A stretch of DNA of 64,000 bases, from assembly GCA_045639325.1 (NCBI GenBank), contig JAZUCU010000014.1, positions 21,044 through 85,043 of the forward strand. Reading direction: 5' to 3'. The notes under the pieces are model-generated. The model was not told where the DNA came from and did no database searches. It saw nothing but the letters and a program-made list of their open reading frames with translations. The translations under genes and the position numbers were made by a program. The DNA is from RGIG8244 sp045639325. GTDB taxonomy: Bacteria > Verrucomicrobiota > Lentisphaeria > Victivallales > UBA1829. Shown one piece after another: positions 44,555 through 53,297 of this stretch (the first letter of the stretch is position 1; every line of letters begins with the position of its first letter).

Positions 44555-45510
44555 GCGTGATATCCCCCTTTCCGGGCTTTCAAGAGATAAAGAAACACCA
44601 CGCCCCCGGTGAGCGACGTCAGCACGCCAACCGGCAATTCCCGCGCGGGATGAATGATCCGGGATAAGATATCGCATACCATCAGAAACGCACCGCCCCA
44701 TAAAGCAGTCGGAATCACGATCCGTGTATGATCGCACCCATATATCCGCCGGATCGCATGAGGCACAATCAAGCCGGTGAAGGCAATCAGCCCTGCCAAT
44801 GCCACCGTTGCAGATGCCAGCATACTTGCCGCCGTAATGAAAATCACTGTAAAATAACGTGGCGATACCCCAAGAATCCACGCCCGTTCATCACCCAAGG
44901 CCAACGCATTCAATTCCGATGCAAAATAACGGAACAATGTCACAACAACCAGCGTCGCAACCGCAGTAAAAACCAATAACCGGTTATCCAACGCCTGCAA
45001 ATCACCCAGCAGCCACCAGGTCACACCCGCAAGTTCGCTGCTGTCCGCAATACTCACAAGATACACCAGAACGCTGGAAGATACCGTTCCCGCAATCACA
45101 CCGCTCAATAACAAATCTTCCGCTGTCATACGGCGGCTGAAAAACAGAACCAGCCCCAACACCGTCAACGCACCCGCAAGCGCAAAAACCGGGACCGTAT
45201 AAATTCCGATGGTGTTGAGATGCAGGATAAATGTCAAAGCCGCACCCACACTGGCTCCGCCGGAAATACCAAGCGTAAAGGGTTCCGCAAGCGGATTGCG
45301 CAACACTGCCTGCAACGTCAACCCCGCCGATGCCAATGCCGCACCCACAACAAATGCTCCGCAGATACGGGTGAATCGCAAGGATAAAATCACATCATGA
45401 TGCCAATTGCACCAGTCGATTTCCGCACTCCCCGCAGCCAGTCCGCCGATCCCGGCAAGAAAGACAGCCATCAATGGCAGAATACAATTCCACAGCAAAC
45501 GTTTCATCAT
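44551..45510 (-). CDS. ABC transporter permease, FecCD/BtuC family
   Basis: The 319-residue protein has about nine to ten hydrophobic segments and FecCD landmarks: LRFTRICGAFVVGAALASAGLTLQ, NPLAEPFTLGISGGASVGAAL, and GLIAFTGLIVPHAIRRIYG (the ATPase-coupling loop). ATG 45510 overlaps the binding-protein stop as ATGA. It likely imports a metal chelate or corrinoid. Confidence 0.9.
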   Translation of the reverse strand: MMKRLLWNCILPLMAVFLAGIGGLAAGSAEIDWCNWHHDVILSLRFTRICGAFVVGAALASAGLTLQAVLRNPLAEPFTLGISGGASVGAALTFILHLNTIGIYTVPVFALAGALTVLGLVLFFSRRMTAEDLLLSGVIAGTVSSSVLVYLVSIADSSELAGVTWWLLGDLQALDNRLLVFTAVATLVVVTLFRYFASELNALALGDERAWILGVSPRYFTVIFITAASMLASATVALAGLIAFTGLIVPHAIRRIYGCDHTRIVIPTALWGGAFLMVCDILSRIIHPARELPVGVLTSLTGGVVFLYLLKARKGGYHA

Positions 45511-46313
45511 CGCACCGTTCCTTTTTCCAAACGGGCACGCAAACGCAAAATCGCTTCCAGCCAACGGGCCCCCGGACGCTGCACCGGATCATCCATGATA
45601 TCGGTAATGACCCGATCTTTTTGCACCGCAGTAAGTTTTCCCCACAACCGGTGATTTTTCTGCGGCTTGCCGGGGAGCGTCCAAATAATCCAGTCCGGCT
45701 GATTTTTCAAAATCCATTCCCAGGAACATTTGAAATATTCATCCGGCACGGCAGCCGCTACATTCTGCATTTTCATCATCGTGATAACCTGATGCGGCAA
45801 ACTCCGGGGACCAGCTACCATCAACGGGCGGTCATAAACGACCCAAAGAATTTTTAACGGCAAGGCTTTTTGACTGTTCAACTGTTTTTCCAGTCGATTG
45901 GTCCGCGCCAATTCTTCGGCAGCAAGTTTCTGACAGGATAATTTTTCCCCGATACGCTGCACCCACCAGCGATAATCTTCCAATGTCCGAATCTGACGCA
46001 GATCGACAGCGATTCCATTCTGACGGAATCGTTTTGCTGCTCCGGGGTTCATAAAATCATTGGCGATAATCCAGGTAGGTTTCAGGGAAAAAACTTTTTC
46101 CACTTCGGGGTGGCCGAAATTGCCGACGGTGGGTAATTGTTTGATATCAGAGGGATAATCACAGGCTGTACACCTGCCGACTAAGGCATGACGTTGTTTG
46201 AGATGGCAGATCAGTTCGGTCAATGCGGGGGAGAGAGAAACAACTCTTTCGCCGCCCGGAAGCGGGAAAGAGCTGATGAATAAGAATAAAAGAATAGAGA
46301 GAGTTTTTTTCAT
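45507..46313 (-). CDS. ABC transporter periplasmic binding protein, BtuF/FecB-like
   Basis: The 268-residue protein has a signal peptide (MKKTLSILLFLFISSFPLPG). The core VVSLSPALTELICHLKQRHALVGRCTACDYPSDIKQLPTVG is like cobalamin-type BtuF proteins (the CDYP motif). The Trp-rich PDWIIWTLPGK region is in the second lobe. A corrinoid substrate is therefore favoured over a siderophore, though no cobalamin riboswitch is visible in the short leader. The first gene of the three-gene importer, it has a promoter at 46340-46368. Confidence 0.85.
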   Translation of the reverse strand: MKKTLSILLFLFISSFPLPGGERVVSLSPALTELICHLKQRHALVGRCTACDYPSDIKQLPTVGNFGHPEVEKVFSLKPTWIIANDFMNPGAAKRFRQNGIAVDLRQIRTLEDYRWWVQRIGEKLSCQKLAAEELARTNRLEKQLNSQKALPLKILWVVYDRPLMVAGPRSLPHQVITMMKMQNVAAAVPDEYFKCSWEWILKNQPDWIIWTLPGKPQKNHRLWGKLTAVQKDRVITDIMDDPVQRPGARWLEAILRLRARLEKGTVR

Positions 46314-46339
46314 AAATCATACCATTTCCTATGGCACAT

Positions 46340-46368
46340 ACTATAGCATGAAAATCAACTCTTTGCAA
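46340..46368 (-). promoter_or_regulatory. Promoter of the BtuFCD-like operon
   Basis: On the minus strand, TTGCAA (46363-46368), 17 bp and TATAGT (46340-46345) lie 26 bp upstream of the binding-protein ATG. The short leader leaves no room for a riboswitch. Confidence 0.65.
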
Positions 46369-46395
46369 ACGCAATTCAAAGTTATGTTGCGTTTT

Positions 46396-46812
46396 TTATT
46401 GCTGCAATAAAAGGCGGAAAAAGAAAAGACTGTTGTCATGTTCCGGGGAATCGCCGTTGACGTATACCGCTTCCGGCAGATAGAAAACACCATTGAGCTG
46501 AATCCCTTCCGATGGAAAATATTCATACAGTTTTTCGCAATGTTCCCAGGCAGATAACGTCTGATCTTCACTGCCCGCATGAAAACGGTCAACAAGCATG
46601 AGTGTTACGCTGATTTCCCGCAGCGGCGGCTTCTGTTTCAGAAATTGTATTCCATCCAGAAAAAGAACAACTGCCGGCAGGGATTCTCTGCCGATGCCCT
46701 CGACTTCCTGAATGATTTGTTTCGGTGTCCGCGCAGATGAACAGCGCACGAGAGGGAAATCCGGCTTGATATGAGTACAGATATCCCCATAGATTTCAGA
46801 TAATTTACGCAT
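46396..46812 (-). CDS. Hypothetical protein, 138 residues
   Basis: I do not recognise this protein. It begins MRKLSEIYGD behind a good AGGAG site 8 bp upstream, so translation is likely. It is soluble and mixed alpha/beta, with a hydrophobic centre (SLPAVVLFLDGIQF, REISVTLMLVDRF) and a Phe/Leu-rich end. The layout recalls small phage tail-terminator or minor tail proteins, but nothing phage-like is nearby, so this is weak. It is 67 bp after the HlyD-like gene, possibly on its own transcript. Confidence 0.6.
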   Translation of the reverse strand: MRKLSEIYGDICTHIKPDFPLVRCSSARTPKQIIQEVEGIGRESLPAVVLFLDGIQFLKQKPPLREISVTLMLVDRFHAGSEDQTLSAWEHCEKLYEYFPSEGIQLNGVFYLPEAVYVNGDSPEHDNSLFFFRLLLQQ

Positions 46813-46879
46813 AATATCACTCCTGTATTTGTTTCTACAAAAAGTAATCTATGCCAAGACAAATCCAAAAAATGCCGGA

Positions 46880-48109
46880 TTATTTTTTCTTTTCCGGAGT
46901 CGGTGCCGGGACTTGCGCTTCTGCAGATGCCGCTGGTGTTTCAACGGATGCGTTTTTTGCACCTTTCGCACTTTTTTTCTTGTCGATCTTCAACACTTTC
47001 TTCAGCGTTCTGGTACGGCGTTTCAAATAATCTTTACTGTTCAAGTTCGTCAACACAAAGAAAATACGTTCCTGTCCAGTGAGGATCGTCACTTCACAGC
47101 CGGAACCGAAACGCAGCGGATAAGGTTCATCCACAAGCAGCAGCTTCACAGGGTAAAAACGCTGACCGTCAATCGTTATCGGCAGCTGATACACAAATTC
47201 AACTTCCCCGGTGAAATAACCGAAGTCGAGGTAATTGTACTGACTGCTGCTGATACGGGCACGCTGACCCGGTTCCACTTTATAAACCAGGTTTTCGCTG
47301 ACCAGTGCCACAATCTTTTTATTCTTGTTCGCAGCAAATTTGATAATCACATCGCCCTTGCTGTAATAATTGCCGGGACGCGGCGGGATGTCGGTAACAA
47401 TACCATCATCAGGGGCAACCATCACATAATCTTCCAGATGCCGTTCCGCACTCTTAAGCGCAGTCAGCATACCGGCATGCTGCTGACGCAATTTTTTCAA
47501 CTCGAATACGGCCTTATCCAGAATTTCCTGAACAAGCCCTTTCTGCAATTTGCCCCAGTCTTCCGCGAGACGTTCCGCATTCATCTTGTTGGAAAGATGT
47601 TCCATTTCCACTTTGATAAATTCTTTCTGGGAAATAGCATTCTGTTTATACAATGTGGTATAGGCATTCAATTCAATCTGGGAACGGCGGAGTTTTTCCT
47701 TTGCTTCCCGGAGCAGGTTTTCCGTGTGACGGAAGTGTGCCGGGAGCGGGTCTTTCTTCAGAATATCCAGCTCTTTTTCCTTAATCTGGATTTCCGTTTC
47801 CAATTCCTTGATTTCATGTTTGATCCGGGCAATCTCATCGCGCTGATTACGGTCATCAAAACGCAAAAGCAATTCCCCGGCTGTCACCTGTTCCCCTGCA
47901 TGTTTGCAGATTTCAACCGTATTGGCACTGACCAATGCTTTCAACTCATACTCACGGATACCGGCGACCTGACCTTTCCCCGTGACTTCATCATCCATCT
48001 TGCCGAAGAAAGATGCTCCCAGCATGATGAGAAGAAGAAGAAGAATAACGCCTACGATCCGGCGGAACAGTTTCAACTGACGCTGCAAATTAATTCTTTC
48101 CTGCTGCAT
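46880..48109 (-). CDS. HlyD-family periplasmic adaptor (membrane fusion) protein
   Basis: The 409-residue protein has one N-terminal transmembrane helix (~17-35, VGVILLLLLIMLGASFF), a lipoyl-like half motif (LVSANTVEICKHAGEQVTAGELLLRFDD), a long coiled coil (~90-225, KHEIKELETEIQIKEKEL and following), a second lipoyl half (VMVAPDDGIVTDIPPRPGNYYSKG) and a beta-barrel domain. The C-terminus is a Lys/Ala-rich tail unusual for the family. It lies 21 bp after the ABC exporter gene and probably forms an export complex with it; no TolC-like gene is adjacent. Confidence 0.87.
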   Translation of the reverse strand: MQQERINLQRQLKLFRRIVGVILLLLLIMLGASFFGKMDDEVTGKGQVAGIREYELKALVSANTVEICKHAGEQVTAGELLLRFDDRNQRDEIARIKHEIKELETEIQIKEKELDILKKDPLPAHFRHTENLLREAKEKLRRSQIELNAYTTLYKQNAISQKEFIKVEMEHLSNKMNAERLAEDWGKLQKGLVQEILDKAVFELKKLRQQHAGMLTALKSAERHLEDYVMVAPDDGIVTDIPPRPGNYYSKGDVIIKFAANKNKKIVALVSENLVYKVEPGQRARISSSQYNYLDFGYFTGEVEFVYQLPITIDGQRFYPVKLLLVDEPYPLRFGSGCEVTILTGQERIFFVLTNLNSKDYLKRRTRTLKKVLKIDKKKSAKGAKNASVETPAASAEAQVPAPTPEKKK

Positions 48110-48130
48110 GATGATATCTCCTTCCTTCCC

Positions 48131-49918
48131 TTACATGTTCTTTGCCATTTTGCGTTGTTTTTCGTAAAGGGTCAGATAAACACCCGGCGTGCTCACCAGT
48201 TCATCATGAGTACCCTGCTGCACGATCTTGCCGTTCTGCATCACCACGATCACGTCAGAGTTGCGAATGGTGGAAAGACGGTGTGCAATGATGATCGTGG
48301 TCTTCCCTTCCATCATCCGGTCAAGGGCTTCCTGCACCAATGCTTCGGACAACGTATCCAGCGCACTGGTTGCTTCGTCGAAGATCAGAATGGAAGGATT
48401 CTTCAGAATGGCACGGGCAATGGCAAGACGCTGTTTCTGACCGCCGGAAAGTGACGCGCCGTTTTCACCGATAATCGTTTCATATCCATCTTCCAGATCG
48501 TTGACAAATTCTTCCACGTTGGCAAGGCGGGCGGCGGCTTCGATTTCCTCATCCGTTGCATCCGGCTTGGAGTAGGCAATATTCTTGCGGATGGAACCGG
48601 AGAACAGAAACGGTTCCTGAAGAACCACACCGATACGACTGCGGTAATCTTCCAGATTCAAACGGCGCAAGTCAATATTATCCACCCGGATGGAACCACT
48701 GTTCACGTCGTAAAAACGCAACAGTAAGTTGAGCATGGTGGATTTCCCGGAACCGGAGGGACCGACAAGGGCCACTTTCTGCCCCGGTTTGATGGTGAGA
48801 TTGAAATCGTTGATCGTCGGTACCCGGTCGTCTTTCTTATAATAGAAGTTTACATCCCGGAATTCAATATGACCGGTAAGTTCCGGCAGCTGAACCGGTT
48901 TATCCGGATCCTTGATTTCCGGCACCTGATCCAGCAAGTGTACAACACGGGAAGCACCGACCACCCCCTGTGAAAACGTTGCTGCCATGGCGGACAGGGT
49001 CAGAATCGGCTGCAGAATCATACCCACATACGTATAGAATGCCACGAATTCCCCGATGGAGATCGCACCGATATGCACATAACGGATCCCAACCCCGATG
49101 GTACACAGATAAGTCAGAACCGTCAGAATATCACTCATCGCACCAAGATAAATGTTGTCAACCGTAACACGCATCTGCAATTCCACCACAGGGCGCAGAT
49201 TACGGAAGAATTTAAGGCTTTCGGAGTTTTCTTTGGCAAAGGATTTCACCACTTTCACCCCGGACAGTGATTCCGAAAGGTTGGCGGAAATTTCGGACAT
49301 CTTTTCCTGGATCAGCATAAAGTCCGAACGCAATACACCGCGGAAATAATAGAAGTTCAGATAATGCAGCGGCAGGGTCAGCATAACAACCAGCGCCATC
49401 TGCCAGTTGATGAAAAACAGAAGCATCGCAACCAATGCCAACTGGAAAAGCTGCTGTGCCGCATTCTGGATCGTCGCCATCAACATATTCAACAGCGCAA
49501 CGTCTCCAATCACGTTGGAGATCAGCTTCCCGGTACGGTATTCCTGATAAAAACGCAACGAAAGACTTTGCAGGTGTTTGAACACTTTCTGACGGACATC
49601 CACAACCAGTCGAACCCCCGTATAGTCAAGCAGATAACACGCAACATAACGCAGCAGGAATCTTGCCAGATAAATAATCAGCAGCGCACCGCACAGGAAC
49701 CAGAACAGAAGATAGTCCGCATTGGGCAGCACACGGTCAATGGTGATTTTCATCACCCACGGCATGACAAGCCCGACCATGTTGAACACAATGTAGGTTA
49801 AGGTGGCAAACAACATCAGGTACTTATACTTCCCGAACATTTTGAAGATTTTGCCGAGGGACTGTTGATCATAACGGTTGAGAATGTCACGTTCCGAACT
49901 GTTGTGAGTTTTAGCCAT
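48131..49918 (-). CDS. ABC exporter, transmembrane-ATPase fusion (MsbA-like)
   Basis: The 595-residue half-transporter has six transmembrane helices in the first ~320 residues (e.g. LMLFATLTYIVFNMVGLVMPW) and an ATPase: Walker A GPSGSGKST near 388, signature LSGGQKQR near 491, Walker B ILIFDEATSALD near 511 and the switch His in IIAHRLST. ATG 49918 is preceded by AAGGA at good distance; in-frame upstream starts to 49966 exist. Together with the HlyD-like protein it resembles a type I export pair for a peptide, lipid or small protein. The cargo is unknown. Confidence 0.9.
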   Translation of the reverse strand: MAKTHNSSERDILNRYDQQSLGKIFKMFGKYKYLMLFATLTYIVFNMVGLVMPWVMKITIDRVLPNADYLLFWFLCGALLIIYLARFLLRYVACYLLDYTGVRLVVDVRQKVFKHLQSLSLRFYQEYRTGKLISNVIGDVALLNMLMATIQNAAQQLFQLALVAMLLFFINWQMALVVMLTLPLHYLNFYYFRGVLRSDFMLIQEKMSEISANLSESLSGVKVVKSFAKENSESLKFFRNLRPVVELQMRVTVDNIYLGAMSDILTVLTYLCTIGVGIRYVHIGAISIGEFVAFYTYVGMILQPILTLSAMAATFSQGVVGASRVVHLLDQVPEIKDPDKPVQLPELTGHIEFRDVNFYYKKDDRVPTINDFNLTIKPGQKVALVGPSGSGKSTMLNLLLRFYDVNSGSIRVDNIDLRRLNLEDYRSRIGVVLQEPFLFSGSIRKNIAYSKPDATDEEIEAAARLANVEEFVNDLEDGYETIIGENGASLSGGQKQRLAIARAILKNPSILIFDEATSALDTLSEALVQEALDRMMEGKTTIIIAHRLSTIRNSDVIVVMQNGKIVQQGTHDELVSTPGVYLTLYEKQRKMAKNM

Positions 49919-50143
49919 GTTTGATAAATCCTTCTTCTCCATCAGCATACCAATATAAAGGCACACTGAAACAGGTTCTTTCTTGTTACGTTAAGAGTTT
50001 CTCAGGATAGATGGTAAAGTGAGGTGTAATTTTGAAATCCGTGATTTGTTTTTCGGTTGTCAACTTCATTGCACATAAGATACAGTCAAAAAGCAGGAAG
50101 TCAACTGCAAAAATAAAAATTTTTCAAAAAAAGTTTATACCAT

Positions 50144-50172
50144 TTGAATATCCACACTCTTCATGTTATATT
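50144..50172 (+). promoter_or_regulatory. Promoter of the EamA transporter gene
   Basis: TTGAAT (50144-50149), 17 bp and TATATT (50167-50172) lie 30 bp upstream of the ATG at 50203, with AGGAG as ribosome-binding site. Confidence 0.7.
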
Positions 50173-50202
50173 ATGCACCCATATTTTACAGGAGATCATA
50201 AC

Positions 50203-51102
50203 ATGAACAAAATTAAGATCGCTGACAAACACAAATCCCTTATCGCATGCGGCGCACTCATCATCACGGCCATCATCTGGGGGCTTTCCTACTCCGCTCA
50301 GGCAAAAGCGATGGATCATCTCCAGCCACTCGTATTCGTCGCCCTCCGCTATTTTGCCGGCGCATTCCTGATTCTCATCCCTGTCCTCCTCCGGCTGAAA
50401 AATACACCCCTGGATAAGAAAATCATTCTCCCCGGCGCAATCTGCGGATTCTGTCTCGCTGGCGGCGAAATCATTCAGCAATATGGCTTGCTCTACACCT
50501 CCGCCGGGAAAGCCGGATTCCTTACCGCGCTCTATGTGATTATGATCCCCGTCATCGGCGTATTCATCCGCAAAAAATCATCCCTGCTGATTTGGACCGC
50601 CGCAATCCTCTCCGTTGCAGGTTCTTATATGTTATGTTTCACGGGAACATGGGAAGCTATCAGCAATAAGGGCGACTTCCTGATGATTTTGTGTGCGCTC
50701 TTCTTTGCGTTCCAATTCATTGCAATCGCAAAATTTGCTCCCGATGCCGATACCTTGCAGCTCTCTTTTGTCCAATTCCTTACCGTTGCGATCATCTCCA
50801 CAATTGCCGCTCTCATCGCCGGTGAACCCTGGTCTTCTTCCGGAATCTGCGGCGCAATGGGCCCGCTGCTCTATTGCGGGTTGATTGCAATCGGTCTGGC
50901 ATGTACCGTGCAGGTGGGAGCCCAGAAATACGTACATCCGGCAACGGCATCCATTATCCTGAGTCTGGCTTCTGTGTTCGCCGTAATCTGGGGATGCCTG
51001 CTGTTGGGTGAAAAATATTCCATCCTCAACCTTGCCGGATGTGCTGTGATCCTGACCGCTGTCATTCTCGTACAGCTGCCGGAACGGAAAGCAGAAAACT
51101 GA
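50203..51102 (+). CDS. DMT-superfamily transporter with EamA domains
   Basis: The 299-residue membrane protein has about ten hydrophobic helices in two EamA repeats (LIITAIIWGLSYSAQAKAMDHLQPLVFVALRYFAG and, in the second, SIILSLASVFAVIWGCLLLGEKYSILNLAGCAVIL), the classic drug/metabolite exporter layout. ATG 50203 follows CAGGAG; the frame extends to 50032 across the promoter, so the longer start is rejected. The substrate is unknown. It is monocistronic and convergent with the esterase gene, touching it at 51102/51103. Confidence 0.88.
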   Translation: MNKIKIADKHKSLIACGALIITAIIWGLSYSAQAKAMDHLQPLVFVALRYFAGAFLILIPVLLRLKNTPLDKKIILPGAICGFCLAGGEIIQQYGLLYTSAGKAGFLTALYVIMIPVIGVFIRKKSSLLIWTAAILSVAGSYMLCFTGTWEAISNKGDFLMILCALFFAFQFIAIAKFAPDADTLQLSFVQFLTVAIISTIAALIAGEPWSSSGICGAMGPLLYCGLIAIGLACTVQVGAQKYVHPATASIILSLASVFAVIWGCLLLGEKYSILNLAGCAVILTAVILVQLPERKAEN

Positions 51103-51909
51103 TTATTTGCTGATCAATTTCTGATAAGCTTCAAAATAACGTGCACCCATAATGTGGCAGGATGCCGCATCGTAATGCAGATGATCGCCACGGTGCATCA
51201 GGTCTTTTGTGCGGATAACGGACACCATCGGTTCTTCCAATGCCAGCTGATACATCGCCTGGTCTATATAGCCCATATAGTCTGTAATATTCGGTTCGTA
51301 GAACGATGCCAGCTCACCGAGGATGAACGGGACATTCTGCAGCCCCAGTTCGTTACGGAAATTGTGGATCACTTCCCGCATGTCTTCTTTATAATTTGCA
51401 TTCTTGTTGGCAGCATCGCTTTCCCCCTGATGCCAGAGGACAGCGGCAATTTTCCCGTGTTTCATCGCTTCTTTTGCCATGAGAATGGATTCATCGTAAG
51501 GATGGCATGCCGCATCCCACGGATCGACTCCACCCGGTTTCCATGCGCTGATCGGAGTACCGCCAACCGCAGTGGGAATCAAGCCGACGGTCTTATCCGG
51601 ATTCGCTTCTTTCAACAATCTGCCGAAGGTTCTGCCCGGGCCAACGCCAACAATAAAGCCTTTTTCCGGAATGCTGAGCGCATCAAACGGGTCGGCAGGC
51701 GGTTCCGCTTTGCTGTTATCTTCATGAAATGCACCGATGAATTTGCGGTCACGGGTAATCGGTTCGATGGCAGGACGCCATTTCTGATCTTTACCGATAT
51801 ACATAAGCCCGGGGACTGCTGTCAAATCTTCCGGCGTTGCAATACCTCTGCCTGCCATATTGGATTGACCGGCAAGAAGAACAAGCATCATATCATCGTT
51901 TGATTCCAT
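51103..51909 (-). CDS. Sialate O-acetylesterase-like SGNH hydrolase (SASA domain)
   Basis: The 268-residue protein shows the SASA/SGNH pattern: LLAGQSNMAGRG (nucleophile Ser), VGLIPTAVGGTPISAWKPG (Gly block), LWHQGESDA and the Asp/His pair in HRGDHLHYDAAS. These enzymes remove acetyl groups from sialic acid or other glycans. There is no signal peptide. ATG 51909 is preceded by AGGAG at 8 bp. It is the last gene after the MBOAT/SGNH pair (14-bp gap), so the three may form one transcript concerned with adding and removing acetyl groups. Confidence 0.87.
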   Translation of the reverse strand: MESNDDMMLVLLAGQSNMAGRGIATPEDLTAVPGLMYIGKDQKWRPAIEPITRDRKFIGAFHEDNSKAEPPADPFDALSIPEKGFIVGVGPGRTFGRLLKEANPDKTVGLIPTAVGGTPISAWKPGGVDPWDAACHPYDESILMAKEAMKHGKIAAVLWHQGESDAANKNANYKEDMREVIHNFRNELGLQNVPFILGELASFYEPNITDYMGYIDQAMYQLALEEPMVSVIRTKDLMHRGDHLHYDAASCHIMGARYFEAYQKLISK

Positions 51910-51923
51910 AAATCGTACTCCTG

Positions 51924-53291
51924 TCAAAAGTTGAAATAAATAAACGGAGAAGTTTTTACGAATAAGAACATGGATGAGACCAAAAGAGCAAGCGCAATGA
52001 TCAGATTGAGAATGGTCGGACGGAATTTATCGACCCGGGAAGATGCCGTCGGCAGGAAAATCAGAATCACCGCAGAAACGGCAAACATCAGCAGAAATCT
52101 GGTGTCCGGAAGATGCCCCACCTTATCCGGCATGAACATCCCACGGTAAACATTGTGTGCCTGTTTCATATTCTCCGCACGGAACAATACCCACGCCGTA
52201 CAGACAAACAGGAAAGTCAGAAGTTTTGCAGGCAAGGAGGGCATTTTACAATGCAGCACTTTACTCCATACCCGCTGAATCACCAATGCAGCACCATGAA
52301 CCGCACCCCATAACACAAACAGCCAGCTTGCACCATGCCAGAGCCCGCTGACAAGAAACGTAATCATCAAATTGCAGCAGGTACGGAATGTGGAAACTTT
52401 ACTCCCGCCCAGCGGAAAATAAATGTAGGTCATCAAAAATCTGCCCAATGTAATGTGCCATCTTCTCCAGAAATCCCCGATATCAGTAGAAAGATAAGGC
52501 GAACGGAAGTTTTCCGGCAGACGGATATTGAACAGCAGCGCAAGCCCGATCGCCATATCACAATAGCCGCTGAAATCAAAATAAATCTGGAAGGTATAAG
52601 ACAACGCCGTCTTCCATGCATCAAGCAGAGACAATGCCCCGGACGCAAATCCGGCATCCGCAAAACTGGCAAAATAATCCGCCAGCAGAATCTTTTTCCC
52701 GAGTCCCAATGCAAATACAAAAAGACCGGCTGAGAAATTCTGTGCCTGCAATTTCAAACTGTCCGGACGGTCAAACTGTTCCATCATTTCATCCGGCAGC
52801 ACAATCGGCCCGGCCACCAACTGCGGGAAGAAGGAAACAAAAATGGAATAAGTCAGAAAGGAATACCGTTTCTTCAACGTACCGGTATAAACCGCATGGA
52901 GAAACGAAATCTGCTGGAACGTGAAGAAACTGATCCCCAGCGGCAACACAATGTGCTTGAACGGCATGGAAAGATTCAGCAGATGATTGATGTTGTCAAT
53001 AAAGAAGTCACAGTATTTGTAATATCCCAGCAAGCCGATATTCGCAATCAAGCCAATGGTAAATACAAGTTTGGAAGGCTTTTTCCATAACAGCGATGCC
53101 AGGAAATAATTCCCCAGAATCGACCCCAGCAGAATCAGAAAATAACTGTAATTGAACCAGGAATAAAATACAAACGATGCCAGCACAAGCCAGATATGCG
53201 CCGCCGTCCGGTTCTTCGCCCCGAATAAATAGTACAAGGCAAGGGTGATCGGCAGAAAGAAAAGAATAAATGTAAAGGAGGGAAATAACAT
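51924..53291 (-). CDS. MBOAT-family O-acyltransferase (AlgI-like)
   Basis: The 455-residue integral membrane protein shows AlgI-type landmarks: FTFILFFLPITLALYYLFG, LLGYYKYCDFFIDNINHLL, LPLGISFFTFQQISFLHAVYTG, FFPQLVAGPIV, DFSGYCDMAIGLALLF, and the active-site His region FLVSGLWHGASWLFVLWG. It would move acetyl groups across the inner membrane for O-acetylation of an exopolysaccharide. It starts 6 bp after the upstream SGNH-like gene, its probable partner. Confidence 0.9.
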   Translation of the reverse strand: MLFPSFTFILFFLPITLALYYLFGAKNRTAAHIWLVLASFVFYSWFNYSYFLILLGSILGNYFLASLLWKKPSKLVFTIGLIANIGLLGYYKYCDFFIDNINHLLNLSMPFKHIVLPLGISFFTFQQISFLHAVYTGTLKKRYSFLTYSIFVSFFPQLVAGPIVLPDEMMEQFDRPDSLKLQAQNFSAGLFVFALGLGKKILLADYFASFADAGFASGALSLLDAWKTALSYTFQIYFDFSGYCDMAIGLALLFNIRLPENFRSPYLSTDIGDFWRRWHITLGRFLMTYIYFPLGGSKVSTFRTCCNLMITFLVSGLWHGASWLFVLWGAVHGAALVIQRVWSKVLHCKMPSLPAKLLTFLFVCTAWVLFRAENMKQAHNVYRGMFMPDKVGHLPDTRFLLMFAVSAVILIFLPTASSRVDKFRPTILNLIIALALLVSSMFLFVKTSPFIYFNF

Positions 53292-53297
53292 CGCGAA

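Noticed and set aside
44555..44881. N-terminal extension of the importer ATPase
   Set aside because: It lies inside the permease gene in another frame; the ATGA overlap at 44551-44554 marks the real start.
46314..46395. Cobalamin riboswitch upstream of the BtuFCD-like operon
   Set aside because: Only about 20 bp separate the likely transcription start from the ATG, too short for the aptamer.
46829..48454. Plus-strand open frame of 541 codons opposite the HlyD and ABC genes
   Set aside because: Antisense of two well-supported genes; Phe/His/Gln-rich with no domain.
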